From: Bacteroidota bacterium
GTDB lineage: Bacteria > Bacteroidota > Bacteroidia > Chitinophagales > Saprospiraceae
Direction of reading: 5' to 3'
Assembly (NCBI GenBank): GCA_017857395.1
Contig: JAFMDF010000022.1
Location: 1-57,435 of the forward strand
Length of the DNA stretch: 57,435 nucleotides
In this document: piece by piece, positions 1-7,732 of the stretch
Position numbering within the stretch: the stretch's first letter is position 1
Layout of the letters: every line of letters begins with the position of its first letter
Position numbers and translations under genes: made by a program
Notes under the pieces: model-generated
The model's input: only the letters and a program-made list of their open reading frames with translations
The model's database searches: none
Told to the model about the DNA's origin: nothing

Positions 1-60
1 CTTCAACTTCAACTTCAACTTCAACTTCAACTTCAACTTCAACTTCAACTTCAACTTCAA
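1..60. repeat. Tandem hexamer array (CTTCAA)10
   Basis: Ten uninterrupted copies of CTTCAA open the window. The array lies downstream of the minus-strand serine hydrolase gene and is not inside a recognisable coding frame. The same word, on the opposite strand (TTGAAG), reappears at about 1480-1516 upstream of that gene. The array may explain why the sequence begins here, because assemblies often break in such repeats. Confidence 0.95.
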
Positions 61-62
61 CG

Positions 63-88
63 GTAATAGCAGCAGCGGCTACTATTAC
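63..88. terminator. Short hairpin after the serine hydrolase gene
   Basis: GTAATAG (63-69) pairs with CTATTAC (82-88), and the stem extends inward through AGC/GCT after one mismatch. It lies just beyond the stop codon of the minus-strand gene starting at 1328. There is no clean T-run, so it may stabilise the mRNA 3' end more than act as an intrinsic terminator. Confidence 0.4.
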
Positions 89-107
89 TTAAAGTCGGCT
101 ATCGTAT

Positions 108-1328
108 TTACTCTTGCAATCCCAAAGGCTTTCGGGACTCCTCTTGTAATCGTTTCTCCCAAGCATGAATAGAATCTCGTTTAGCCGCATATTTTTCTAA
201 AAAGACAGGAATAGCCTGATTAGCTAACTCACTCGGTGCATTCGTTAGCACACAAATTCCTAGTTTTTCTTTTGGATGAATTAAAATCTCTCCACGATAG
301 CCATTCACAAAACCGCCATGATAAATCAATGTATCTTTTGCGTTGGTTAATATCCGCCAACCTAAACCATAAAAAGCATCATCAACCATTGGCCAATCGT
401 GAAAATATCGGTTTTTATTATTGGTATTAATTCGAGGCCTAAAAATTTCGTTTAACGTTTTTTGTTGAATCACCTCAGGCCTATTTCCTAATAAAAGCTG
501 TAGCCATTCTCCCATATCTGCAACACTAGCATTGATGCCTCCCGCAGGAATAGCATTATAGTATTTTTTAGATATCGGACGTTGCCGCCAATTCCCATTT
601 CCTCCTCGATGTGGTAATGCAATATTCTCTCCTTGAATAAAAGATTCATATTCTGTAGAAGTACTTGCTAATTGCAATGGGGCTAATAAGTCGTCTTGAA
701 AAATTTGTGGTAAAGATTCCTGCTTTACTACTTCCATAATTTCTCCTATCAAACTGTAAGCTGCATTTTGATAAGCATAGATTTCTCCTTCTTTACCTAT
801 TAACTTAACTTTTTTTAATTCACTAGCTATTTGCCGAATACTTAAACCCGCCTCTACTAAATTGGTATAAGCATGATAAGGTAAGCCAGAAGATTGAGAT
901 AATAAATGGATTAAATTGACCCGTTCTGATTGTGCAGCATCTTTTAACACAAACTCAGGAATGTATTGATTGACTTTATCTGTCCATTTTAAAGCACCTT
1001 TTTCTACCAGAATACCCGCTAAAACCGCAGCAAATCCCTTCGACAAAGAACCAATTCTGAATACCGTATTGACATCAATGGAATCATTAGAAAAAACAGC
1101 TTTGGTACCGTGTCCTGAAAGCTGTAAAATAGTCGTATCTTGAATAATAACTAAGCCAGCACCTGGTGTTTTTGTTTGCGCTAAAATGGTTTGAAATTCT
1201 CGAAGATAATCCGCTGTAAACGCTTCTAAATGAGGGTTTTTAGGGGGTGGTTTCGGAAGGGTTATTTGAGGGTTTGTACAAGTAAAAAAGCAAAACAATA
1301 ATAATAGACCGTATATTTTTTGATTCAT
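108..1328 (-). CDS. Serine hydrolase, beta-lactamase/class C fold lipoprotein
   Basis: This 406-residue protein belongs to the beta-lactamase (PF00144) family of penicillin-binding-protein-like serine hydrolases, which act on peptides, esters or cell-wall stems. The SxxK motif is S94-L-S-K97 (nucleophile and general base), the tyrosine motif is Y186-Q-N188, and HGG at 337-339 replaces the KTG box, which is normal for the esterase/peptidase branches. The N-terminus is a hydrophobic signal with a cysteine at 17 (FFTCTN), suggesting an exported lipoprotein. The length is typical for a single domain. It is a monocistronic minus-strand gene with a foldback region upstream. Substrate cannot be inferred. 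The family assignment is firm. Confidence 0.9.
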   Translation of the reverse strand: MNQKIYGLLLLFCFFTCTNPQITLPKPPPKNPHLEAFTADYLREFQTILAQTKTPGAGLVIIQDTTILQLSGHGTKAVFSNDSIDVNTVFRIGSLSKGFAAVLAGILVEKGALKWTDKVNQYIPEFVLKDAAQSERVNLIHLLSQSSGLPYHAYTNLVEAGLSIRQIASELKKVKLIGKEGEIYAYQNAAYSLIGEIMEVVKQESLPQIFQDDLLAPLQLASTSTEYESFIQGENIALPHRGGNGNWRQRPISKKYYNAIPAGGINASVADMGEWLQLLLGNRPEVIQQKTLNEIFRPRINTNNKNRYFHDWPMVDDAFYGLGWRILTNAKDTLIYHGGFVNGYRGEILIHPKEKLGICVLTNAPSELANQAIPVFLEKYAAKRDSIHAWEKRLQEESRKPLGLQE

Positions 1329-1454
1329 GGATTAGTCGTAAAACGCTGTAATTGGTAATTATTTTTCTTAAAAATGTAAGTAACATTCCTTCCAATATTT
1401 AAAATACTGAAAGCAATGAGTCGTTAAAAATGTAGTCACTTAATAAATAGAAGC

Positions 1455-1504
1455 TTCAACCTCAATGTTTACTTCTCGTTTTTGAAGTTGAAATTGAGGT
1501 TGAA
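1455..1504. repeat. Foldback of CTTCAA-related words
   Basis: TTCAACCTCAAT at 1455-1466 is the exact reverse complement of 1493-1504, a 12-bp perfect stem. The loop and the right flank hold further TTGAAG-type words. It lies between two minus-strand genes, downstream of the SDR gene and upstream of the serine hydrolase, so it may end the SDR transcript. Confidence 0.7.
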
Positions 1505-1536
1505 TTTGAAGTTGAGAATTTACTTAAACACAAAAC

Positions 1537-2310
1537 CTAATAAACTCCATTCATAAATCCTCCATCTACTACAATCGTTTGCCCTGTGATATAACGACTA
1601 CTAGGAGACAATAACCAGACCGCCAAAGCGCCCATATCGGAAGGGTTCCCCATTTGTCCCGATTTTAAATTATTAATAAATTCCGATTTAATCGCCGCCG
1701 CAGGTTTCCCCGTTTGCTCTGCTCTTTTATTAAAAATACGATCTACCGCAGAAGTATCATGATACCCAGGGCCTAAAATGTTCATCGTTATACCATGTTG
1801 CACTACCTCGGCTGAAAGTGTTTTCACAAATCCAACAACTGCCATTCTGATGGAATTACTCAAGACTAAGTTCGGAATAGGCTGTTTAACAGAGACGCTT
1901 TCAATAAAAACCAATCGGCCATATCCCTGTTCAATAAATTTTGGCATCAATCGTTTGGTCAAATCTACTTTCCAACGCAAAACAGACTTATAAGCACCAT
2001 CCCATTCTTCCAAAGTGGCTGCCATAGCAGGATTAGCAGGAGGACCGCCTGCATTCATTAATGCTCCAGCCAAATGCCTATCCCCTATTTTCATCAAAAT
2101 TTCATCTAAAGTCTTAGGCTTCGTTATATCTCCAGTAATCGTTTCTACTTGATCTTTATATTTCTTTTTCAAAGCACTTAATTTGGCAGCAGTTCTAGCA
2201 ACGGCAATCACATTTGCCCCTTCTAATACTAGCTTTTCCGCAATTGCTGCACCAAATCCTCCTGTGGCTCCTCCAACAATAAATAATTGATTATCAATTT
2301 GTAAATCCAT
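1537..2310 (-). CDS. Divergent SDR family oxidoreductase (3-oxoacyl-ACP reductase-like)
   Basis: A Rossmann-fold short-chain dehydrogenase/reductase of 257 residues. The N-terminal cofactor loop is GGATGGFG and the NAG motif is present (MNAGGPP). The classical YxxxK catalytic pair is not. In ESVSVKQPIPNLVLSNSIR the aligned tyrosine position is occupied by serine and the lysine by arginine, a pattern known in the BKR-like divergent SDR subgroup. The C-terminus (VDGGFMNG) is typical. The frame is open 32 codons further upstream, but the ATG at 2310 gives the normal SDR start right before the first beta strand. Reaction unknown; loss of the catalytic residues suggests altered chemistry or a binding role. 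Confidence 0.85.
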   Translation of the reverse strand: MDLQIDNQLFIVGGATGGFGAAIAEKLVLEGANVIAVARTAAKLSALKKKYKDQVETITGDITKPKTLDEILMKIGDRHLAGALMNAGGPPANPAMAATLEEWDGAYKSVLRWKVDLTKRLMPKFIEQGYGRLVFIESVSVKQPIPNLVLSNSIRMAVVGFVKTLSAEVVQHGITMNILGPGYHDTSAVDRIFNKRAEQTGKPAAAIKSEFINNLKSGQMGNPSDMGALAVWLLSPSSRYITGQTIVVDGGFMNGVY

Positions 2311-2413
2311 GATTTTATTTATTTTAATAAGCGAATAGAAAAAGTTTAATTGACTTCTTTGTGGGGCGAAATTAAGGCAAATTCTGAAAGCCCGAAAATT
2401 ATTCAATTATTTT

Positions 2414-2433
2414 ATAGGGCTATATAGCCCTAT
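2414..2433. promoter_or_regulatory. 20-bp perfect palindrome in a divergent intergenic region
   Basis: ATAGGGCTATATAGCCCTAT is self-complementary with no loop. It lies between the divergent SDR gene (minus, start 2310) and the S41-like fragment (plus, promoter at 2501). This is a plausible operator for a dimeric regulator, but no regulator is encoded next to it. Confidence 0.45.
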
Positions 2434-2500
2434 TCTGTTTCGTAAAAGATAAATTGTACATTCAAAATTAAAAATCGACCTACCCTTGCCTATTAATCCG

Positions 2501-2508
2501 TACCTTTG
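2501..2508 (+). promoter_or_regulatory. Bacteroidota -7 box of the truncated S41 paralogue
   Basis: TACCTTTG matches the TAnnTTTG -7 consensus of the Bacteroidota primary sigma factor. It sits 32 nt before the GTG at 2533. The block CCGTACCTTTGT recurs at 2961 before the full-length gene with nearly the same spacing (33 nt), so promoter and coding region appear to have been duplicated together. No clear TTG at -33. Confidence 0.7.
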
Positions 2509-2532
2509 TCAACATCAATAAAATCAAGAAAA

Positions 2533-2862
2533 GTGCCTAATAACTCCGTTCACAAGCCTAATAGTTTTTGGTTACCTTTAAACTTCTTAGTTGTCCTTTT
2601 GTTAGGTATGCTTATCGGCATTAAACTAGAAAAAGAAGGTGCAATCGCTAATCAAACAGCATTACGTCCCCCTTATTCTAAAAAAATAGACGCTTTGTTC
2701 CGTTTATTAGATGCCAAATATATCCATGAAGTCCATCAAGATAAATTGATTCAACAAACAATAAATCGTTTAAAAACAAGTGATGTAGATACCAATTATA
2801 TTCCATCTAAACGATTAATTAGGATAAATGAACAAGTTGATATAAAACCTTATCATCGATAG
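2533..2862 (+). CDS. Truncated tandem paralogue of the S41 peptidase N-terminus
   Basis: A 109-residue protein matching only the first ~105 residues of the downstream S41 protease. FWLPLNFLVVLLLGMLIGIK parallels FWLPLAFAFVLILGILLGIK there, and the following helical segment ends in SKRLIRINEQ versus SDQLQRINEQ. It stops before the PDZ and catalytic domains. GTG at 2533 is chosen because it aligns with the GTG of the full-length gene; a TTG at 2506 lies inside the promoter box. The reading frame has stayed open despite strong divergence, so it may be a small membrane protein under selection, or a young pseudogene. Confidence 0.7.
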   Translation: MPNNSVHKPNSFWLPLNFLVVLLLGMLIGIKLEKEGAIANQTALRPPYSKKIDALFRLLDAKYIHEVHQDKLIQQTINRLKTSDVDTNYIPSKRLIRINEQVDIKPYHR

Positions 2863-2963
2863 GTTAGTTTCAGCCAAAAGAATATTTCTAAAATATTCAA
2901 TTAAAAATTAAAAGAAAAATTATACGTTTTTCTAAAATTTCGACAGATAAAAGGGTAAAACCG

Positions 2964-2971
2964 TACCTTTG
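2964..2971 (+). promoter_or_regulatory. Bacteroidota -7 box of the S41 peptidase
   Basis: TACCTTTG matches TAnnTTTG and lies 33 nt before the GTG start at 2997, which leaves a leader of roughly 20 nt. It is a copy of the box at 2501-2508. Confidence 0.7.
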
Positions 2972-2996
2972 TTAGGAACATCAAAAAAAATAACAA

Positions 2997-4670
2997 GTGC
3001 CGCAGCATTCAGCCCATACAACTAATAAATTTTGGCTTCCTCTAGCTTTTGCTTTCGTCTTGATACTAGGGATTCTTTTAGGCATCAAGCTCCAAAAAGA
3101 AGTACCGATTGTACCCACTCCAGAAGGCGAAGAACAAGTTGAAACACAACCTGGTAAACTCGAAGAATTACTTCGATTTATTGAAGCCAGATATGTGGAC
3201 AAAGTGGATAGAGATGAATTAATTCAAAAAGCAATTGATAATATTTTACAAGAATTAGATCCGCATTCTACTTATATTCCATCCGACCAATTACAAAGAA
3301 TTAACGAACAATTAGATGGTAATTTTGAAGGAATTGGTATTGAATTCTTAATTGTCTCAGATACCATTATAGTCATAAAACCAACCAAAGACGGTCCTTC
3401 GGATAAAGCAGGCATTATTGCCGGAGACAAAATTGTTTCTGTGGGAGATTCTTCTATTGTGGGTCAAAAATTAAATGAAACGAATATTATTGATTCCCTT
3501 CGGGGGGAAAGAGGGACTAAAGTTAAAATTGGTATTGTAAGAGAAAATCAATCAGCCATTCAGTATTTTGAAGTTACTAGAGATGAAATTCCGATTAATA
3601 GCGTTGATGCAGCTTATATGCTCAACCAAAATACAGGTTACATCAAACTCAATCGTTTTAGTGCGACCACACACACTGAATTTTTAAGAAATTTAGAAAG
3701 AATGATTGATGAAAAAGGGTTAAAAAATGTAGTCATAGATGTTCGGGATAACCCGGGCGGCTATCTGCAAGAAGCCACTAGTATTTTAAATCAATTTTTT
3801 AAAGATAAGAATAAGTTATTAGTTTATACAGAAGGTCGAAATGTCCATCGAAGTGATTATGAAACAACAGGAAAATCTTTTTTTTCCATAGATAATATAG
3901 CTGTTTTAGTAGATGAAGGCTCGGCTTCTGCTAGTGAAATTTTAGCAGGTGCCGTCCAAGATTACGATAGAGGCATTATCGTTGGTCGAAGAACTTTTGG
4001 CAAAGGATTGGTACAAGAACAATACAATCTTTCTGATGATTCCGCTATTCGGTTGACCGTGGCTAGGTATTATACACCATCTGGACGGTCTATCCAAAAG
4101 AGTTATGACGATTTAGTCAGTTATGATGATGATTTAAATACTCGTTTAGAAAGTGGAGAATTATATAGTGGCAAGCAATTAACAACTGCCGACACGACCC
4201 CTTATTATACACAAGACGGACGAGTGGTTTATGGCGGAGGTGGTATTATTCCAGATGTTTTTGTACCCCTAGATTCTGCTAAAACCAATCCTTATTTTGC
4301 CCATTTACAGCCATTCATTCGGAAGTTTGTATATCAATTTTATCAAACGAATAAACCAAGACCTGATGGAGACAATTCGATATTGTCGTATAAAGGTATG
4401 ACTGATTTCGTAGACAATTTTGAAATTCCAGACCCTGTCTTACAAAATTTCCAAGCGAGTATTGATGATGAAAAATTATTAATTGAAGCCAAAAATGTTA
4501 AAGACCTAGTGCCACTCACTAAACTCTATTTAAAGGCTCGCTTAGCGAAACATCTATATGATGAAAATGGACTTTATGCAGTCTTAAATGCAGAAGACGA
4601 CGTCGTCAAAAAAGCGATACAAATTTTAGAAATGCCTAATCCGATTACGGTATTGGAGGAAAAGGAATAA
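2997..4670 (+). CDS. S41 family C-terminal processing peptidase (Ctp/Prc-like)
   Basis: This 557-residue protease is anchored by one N-terminal membrane segment (residues ~12-31) and probably faces the periplasm, where this family trims C-termini of envelope proteins. Order of domains: helical N-terminal segment (~53-105), PDZ (~106-195), S41 catalytic core (~205-390), and a C-terminal extension to 557. The catalytic serine is S311 in GSASASE and the lysine K336 in FGKG. Their 25-residue spacing equals the Ser/Lys spacing in E. coli Prc. DNPGG at 251-255 is the usual substrate-strand motif. GTG start, supported by the promoter at 2964. It directly follows a truncated copy of its own first domain. 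Confidence 0.95.
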   Translation: MPQHSAHTTNKFWLPLAFAFVLILGILLGIKLQKEVPIVPTPEGEEQVETQPGKLEELLRFIEARYVDKVDRDELIQKAIDNILQELDPHSTYIPSDQLQRINEQLDGNFEGIGIEFLIVSDTIIVIKPTKDGPSDKAGIIAGDKIVSVGDSSIVGQKLNETNIIDSLRGERGTKVKIGIVRENQSAIQYFEVTRDEIPINSVDAAYMLNQNTGYIKLNRFSATTHTEFLRNLERMIDEKGLKNVVIDVRDNPGGYLQEATSILNQFFKDKNKLLVYTEGRNVHRSDYETTGKSFFSIDNIAVLVDEGSASASEILAGAVQDYDRGIIVGRRTFGKGLVQEQYNLSDDSAIRLTVARYYTPSGRSIQKSYDDLVSYDDDLNTRLESGELYSGKQLTTADTTPYYTQDGRVVYGGGGIIPDVFVPLDSAKTNPYFAHLQPFIRKFVYQFYQTNKPRPDGDNSILSYKGMTDFVDNFEIPDPVLQNFQASIDDEKLLIEAKNVKDLVPLTKLYLKARLAKHLYDENGLYAVLNAEDDVVKKAIQILEMPNPITVLEEKE

Positions 4671-4687
4671 ATATAATTCTGGAAAAA

Positions 4688-4789
4688 GAGGTCAGAAGTC
4701 AGATTACACTCAGGTAAACTGTTGATTTTTAGTATTTTACTCCTAAAATACCTGACAATTCAGGAAATAAACGGTCTAACTTCTGGCCG
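4688..4789. repeat. Foldback with TCAGAAGTCAGA words downstream of the S41 gene
   Basis: GGTCAGAAGTCAGA near 4690 is nearly the inverse of TCTAACTTCTGGCC near 4774. Inside are the smaller perfect hairpins GTATTTTA/TAAAATAC (4732-4751) and CCTGA/TCAGG (4751-4764). The outer word resembles the repeats at 40145-40290. It probably marks the end of the S41 transcript. Confidence 0.55.
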
Positions 4790-4828
4790 CTGTTCCTAAA
4801 ATATTATCTTGCAGAAAAATAAATAACC

Positions 4829-5374
4829 ATGCCAGCAAAAAAAGACGAAACCGCCTCCTTTGTTTTAAGGTTTACCCAAAAAATCTTTCAGAATGAACAG
4901 AAAGAATCGGAAGTGCAATGGCGTGGAAATATTCGCCATGTACAAGGTGGAGAAGAAAAAAGGTTCTCAGAATTTAAAGATGTGGTTAATTTCATCCAAG
5001 AAAAGTTAGCGGATTTAACCATCCTAGCCATGGAGGAAAAATCACCAGAAGAACAAAAAGGGATTCTTTCCAAAAGTTTTGATTTATGGAAACGCATGTC
5101 TTTAACTTATCCTAAAATGGTTATTGATACTATCAAAGACCCAAAAGCAGGCGTTGAACAAATTCAAGAGGAAGTCAATCAACAATTCAGCCAAGTAAAA
5201 GAAGAAGTTAATCAACAAATTAGTCAAGTAAAAGATACTTTAAGCGCAAGGTTAGATCCCGATATGTGGAAACCCGCCACCAAAAATGACATCCAACAAA
5301 TGATGGCAGCCATTGAGCGATTATCCAAAGATGTTCATACCCTCAATACTAAAGTTGAAAAATTGTCAAAGTGA
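4829..5374 (+). CDS. Unrecognised soluble protein with a C-terminal coiled coil
   Basis: A 181-residue protein with no signal peptide or membrane segment. The N-terminal ~65 residues (FVLRFTQKIF ... RGNIRHVQGGEEKRFSEF) look like a compact alpha/beta module. Residues ~105-140 carry a short heptad-like duplication (EEVNQQFSQVK then EEVNQQISQVK), and the C-terminal ~30 residues are again helical. It lies 87 bp before a BTAD regulator on the same strand and may be its partner. A phasin-like or scaffold role is possible from the amphipathic helices, but nothing proves it. Function not recognised. Confidence 0.75.
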   Translation: MPAKKDETASFVLRFTQKIFQNEQKESEVQWRGNIRHVQGGEEKRFSEFKDVVNFIQEKLADLTILAMEEKSPEEQKGILSKSFDLWKRMSLTYPKMVIDTIKDPKAGVEQIQEEVNQQFSQVKEEVNQQISQVKDTLSARLDPDMWKPATKNDIQQMMAAIERLSKDVHTLNTKVEKLSK

Positions 5375-5379
5375 TGACG

Positions 5380-5459
5380 GTTGCCGGTTACCAGTTGCCC
5401 GTTTTAATAGTACGTGCAACTGGCAACTCGTAACTGGCAACTCGCAACTGGCAACTCAA
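5380..5459. repeat. CAACTGGCAACTC word array with a 20-nt stem
   Basis: 5380-5399 pairs with 5422-5441 with two mismatches (20-nt arms), followed by further copies of CAACTGGCAACTC up to 5459. It fills almost the whole gap between the coiled-coil gene and the BTAD gene. It could attenuate or process a common transcript. A related array is at 41876-41940. Confidence 0.8.
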
Positions 5460-5461
5460 AA

Positions 5462-6262
5462 ATGGATAAAATCGCCAACATACAAGCAAAAAAGGAGACC
5501 GCTAGTTTGCAAGTGCAGACGCTAGGCACTTTTCAGGTTTGGCGAGAAGGCGTATTGATAAGTTCCAAAGATTGGGGCAGAGATAAATCTGTTCAATTAT
5601 TTCAGTTTTTAGTAACTGCTCGACATCAACGAGCTTTACATAAGGAACAAATTATTGATAGAATCTGGGAAGATATAGATGTCAAAGCTGGAGAACAAAA
5701 TTTCAAAGTGGCGCAACACGGCATGAATAAAGCCTTAGAACCCAATCGAAAAAGTCGTTCTGAAGCCAAATATATTACTCGCCAAGGTGTTACTTACCAA
5801 TTAAACCTCTCAGAAATCTGGATTGATAGTGATGCGTTAGAAGCTTACATAAGCATTGGTAATCAATCACTTACCAGTAATCCAACCGAAGCTATTGAAG
5901 CCTATAGAGCAGCTATCGACCTACATCACGGGACTTATTTACCCAACAGGTTATATGAAGATTGGTCAAGTGGCGAAAGGGAACGCTTACAAATTTTAAT
6001 ATTGGGTGCTTTTATCAATTTAAGTGAATTATTAGTGGAAGACAATCCAATGGAAAGCATCCGGCTTTGCCAACAAACCCTACTTATTGAAAATACGTGG
6101 GAAGATGCTTATCGCATACAAATGGCAGCTTATTTAAAGAAAGGAAATCGACCAATGGCAATTAAAACTTTCCGACAATGTGAAGCAGTTTTAGAAAAAG
6201 AGTTTGGGGTAAAACCTTTGCCTGAGACGAAGGCTTTGTATCAGAAGATTATAGCTTTATAA
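5462..6262 (+). CDS. BTAD-domain transcriptional activator (SARP/OmpR-type wHTH)
   Basis: A 266-residue cytoplasmic regulator. Residues ~14-95 form an OmpR-type winged helix (LQVQTLGTFQVW ... LHKEQIIDRIWED). Residues ~115-262 are a helical bacterial transcriptional activator (BTAD) domain with TPR-like pairs (EAIEAYRAAIDLHHGTYL, SIRLCQQTLL, MAIKTFRQCEAVLEKEFGVKP). There is no ATPase or long TPR extension, so it is the short form. The ATG at 5462 is chosen; the open frame upstream translates the CAACTGGCAACTC repeat array and is not plausible protein. It sits with the upstream coiled-coil gene, suggesting a two-gene unit. Targets unknown. Confidence 0.85.
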   Translation: MDKIANIQAKKETASLQVQTLGTFQVWREGVLISSKDWGRDKSVQLFQFLVTARHQRALHKEQIIDRIWEDIDVKAGEQNFKVAQHGMNKALEPNRKSRSEAKYITRQGVTYQLNLSEIWIDSDALEAYISIGNQSLTSNPTEAIEAYRAAIDLHHGTYLPNRLYEDWSSGERERLQILILGAFINLSELLVEDNPMESIRLCQQTLLIENTWEDAYRIQMAAYLKKGNRPMAIKTFRQCEAVLEKEFGVKPLPETKALYQKIIAL

Positions 6263-6536
6263 AAAGGAACAAGTTTTTTTGACACAGATGAACACTGTTT
6301 AAAATTATGAATGATTATGCTTTCTAAAAAATGTAAAAAATCATAACAACAGCATCAGAAGACCTTTACTTTCAACACATAGTCATAAATTTTTACACCT
6401 AGTAAACATAGTTTTATAGTTCATCTAAATTTCGTGGGGGCAACCAATTAGTGGGGAATCAAATATAATATAAACGATTTCAATCCATTACAAAATCATA
6501 AAAAGCAACAGAATCAGCGTCAAAAAACAACTCTTT

Positions 6537-7631
6537 TCAACCTAATAAATCAGTAGCAGAATACTTCAAATATGCCGAAGCTAAACGTTTGTCATATTGA
6601 TTTACTGCAAAATTCTTCCCATTATATCCTCTCGCAAAATCTGCCCACCGCTTTTCTCGAAGCGGCTTTAATAATTTTGTACTGATAATAAATTCTCCAA
6701 AAGCTTGTAAATGTGCTGCCTCTGAACGTTTAGCTTTGGTCACATAATCAATAATATCAAAAGCATCGACCAGTTTATAATTAAAGCCCATAATCTGGAA
6801 CATTCCCCACGAACAGGAAGCCAAAGCAGCTTCTAATATTTTAGGGCTATCTCCTACATTTCTAGCTTTTTCTAATCGAATATATTCTTTTTCATTGCCT
6901 TCATAAAATTGGCGATTGAATTTCGGAAATAAGACATTTTCATTGCCAGCCACCATAGTTTCAGGGTCAAAACCTCGCTTCTTTAGTTCTCGCCAAAAGA
7001 TATGCCCTTCAAAAAGAATAGTTGGTCGGTTATCTGGTAAAAAGCCACTTCTGCTACTTTCTACCTCTTGCACAGCTTTCACAATTGGTACTTCCAAATT
7101 AAAGGCCTTTGCAAAGTCAGCAATGTCTTTTTCAGAAAGGCGCATTCGATTAATGGCTATTGGTGGAGTTAATTCAAATAATTTAGTCCAAGTTTTGGTA
7201 AAGACAATTCCATCCGGAACTAAACCATTCTTTTCTTGAAAATCTTTAACGGCAGCAGCTGTTCCGCTACCAAAATCTCCATCTACACCAAGATTATACC
7301 CAAAATGATTTAACAATTCTTGTAATATAATGACGGCTTCTTTTTCGGCTATATCTCGCTTTAATAATGTTTTTTGTAATCGTTCTACTTCCTGCGGGGT
7401 AAGTGGTGTTTGATTGATTAGCGTAGGTGGCAAAATCAATAATTTCGCCCAAGTTTGGGTATATACAATTCCATCTGGATTTAAGTCACATTCTTTTTGA
7501 AAATCCTTAACTGCGCCCTCCGTTACTCTACCAAAATAACCATCTGCTTCTAAATTCTTATCAAAAGCATTTAGTAATTCCTGTAGTAATTGAACCGATT
7601 TTCCTCTTGAACGATATTTTAGTAAGTACAT
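6537..7631 (-). CDS. N-acetylmuramidase-type lysozyme with two peptidoglycan-binding domains
   Basis: A 364-residue protein with two PG_binding_1 domains (~7-66 and ~96-153, each with a DGxFGxxTxxAVKDFQ-like core). They are followed by an N-acetylmuramidase domain (DUF3380 family, ~163-360) that cleaves the MurNAc-GlcNAc bond. The likely catalytic glutamate is E191 in QEVESSRSGF, next to the family signature RPTILFEGHIFW. There is no signal peptide, so export would need lysis, a holin or a contractile or phage-derived machine. The domain is common in phage endolysins, but no other phage gene is present. It is separated from the subtilase gene by a 30-bp stem hairpin. Confidence 0.9.
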   Translation of the reverse strand: MYLLKYRSRGKSVQLLQELLNAFDKNLEADGYFGRVTEGAVKDFQKECDLNPDGIVYTQTWAKLLILPPTLINQTPLTPQEVERLQKTLLKRDIAEKEAVIILQELLNHFGYNLGVDGDFGSGTAAAVKDFQEKNGLVPDGIVFTKTWTKLFELTPPIAINRMRLSEKDIADFAKAFNLEVPIVKAVQEVESSRSGFLPDNRPTILFEGHIFWRELKKRGFDPETMVAGNENVLFPKFNRQFYEGNEKEYIRLEKARNVGDSPKILEAALASCSWGMFQIMGFNYKLVDAFDIIDYVTKAKRSEAAHLQAFGEFIISTKLLKPLREKRWADFARGYNGKNFAVNQYDKRLASAYLKYSATDLLG

Positions 7632-7654
7632 AAATTGGGGTTATTTTGGAGTTA

Positions 7655-7719
7655 CCGTAGCTTGGACATTCTTGTCCGAGCAAAAACACTTTGCTCGGAC
7701 AAGAATGTCCAAGCTACGG
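7655..7719. repeat. Intergenic palindrome, 30-bp perfect stem and 5-nt loop
   Basis: Positions 7655-7684 are the exact reverse complement of 7690-7719, with loop AACAC. The arm reads CCGTAGCTTGGACATTCTTG onward. The spacer at 27492-27553 has a related arm (AGCTTAGGCATTTCTGTCTG), so this may be a REP-like repeat family. There is no T-run on either side. Confidence 0.95.
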
Positions 7720-7732
7720 ATAATTTTCTATT

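Noticed and set aside
2311-2406. 32-codon N-terminal extension of the divergent SDR
   Set aside because: SDR folds begin at the first strand, right after the ATG at 2310. The extension has no signal or domain.
2506-2532. TTG start for the truncated S41 paralogue
   Set aside because: The TTG lies inside the -7 promoter box. The GTG at 2533 aligns with the start of the full-length gene.
5414-5461. Upstream extension of the BTAD gene
   Set aside because: It would translate the CAACTGGCAACTC array into a repetitive peptide. The ATG at 5462 gives the normal winged-helix start.
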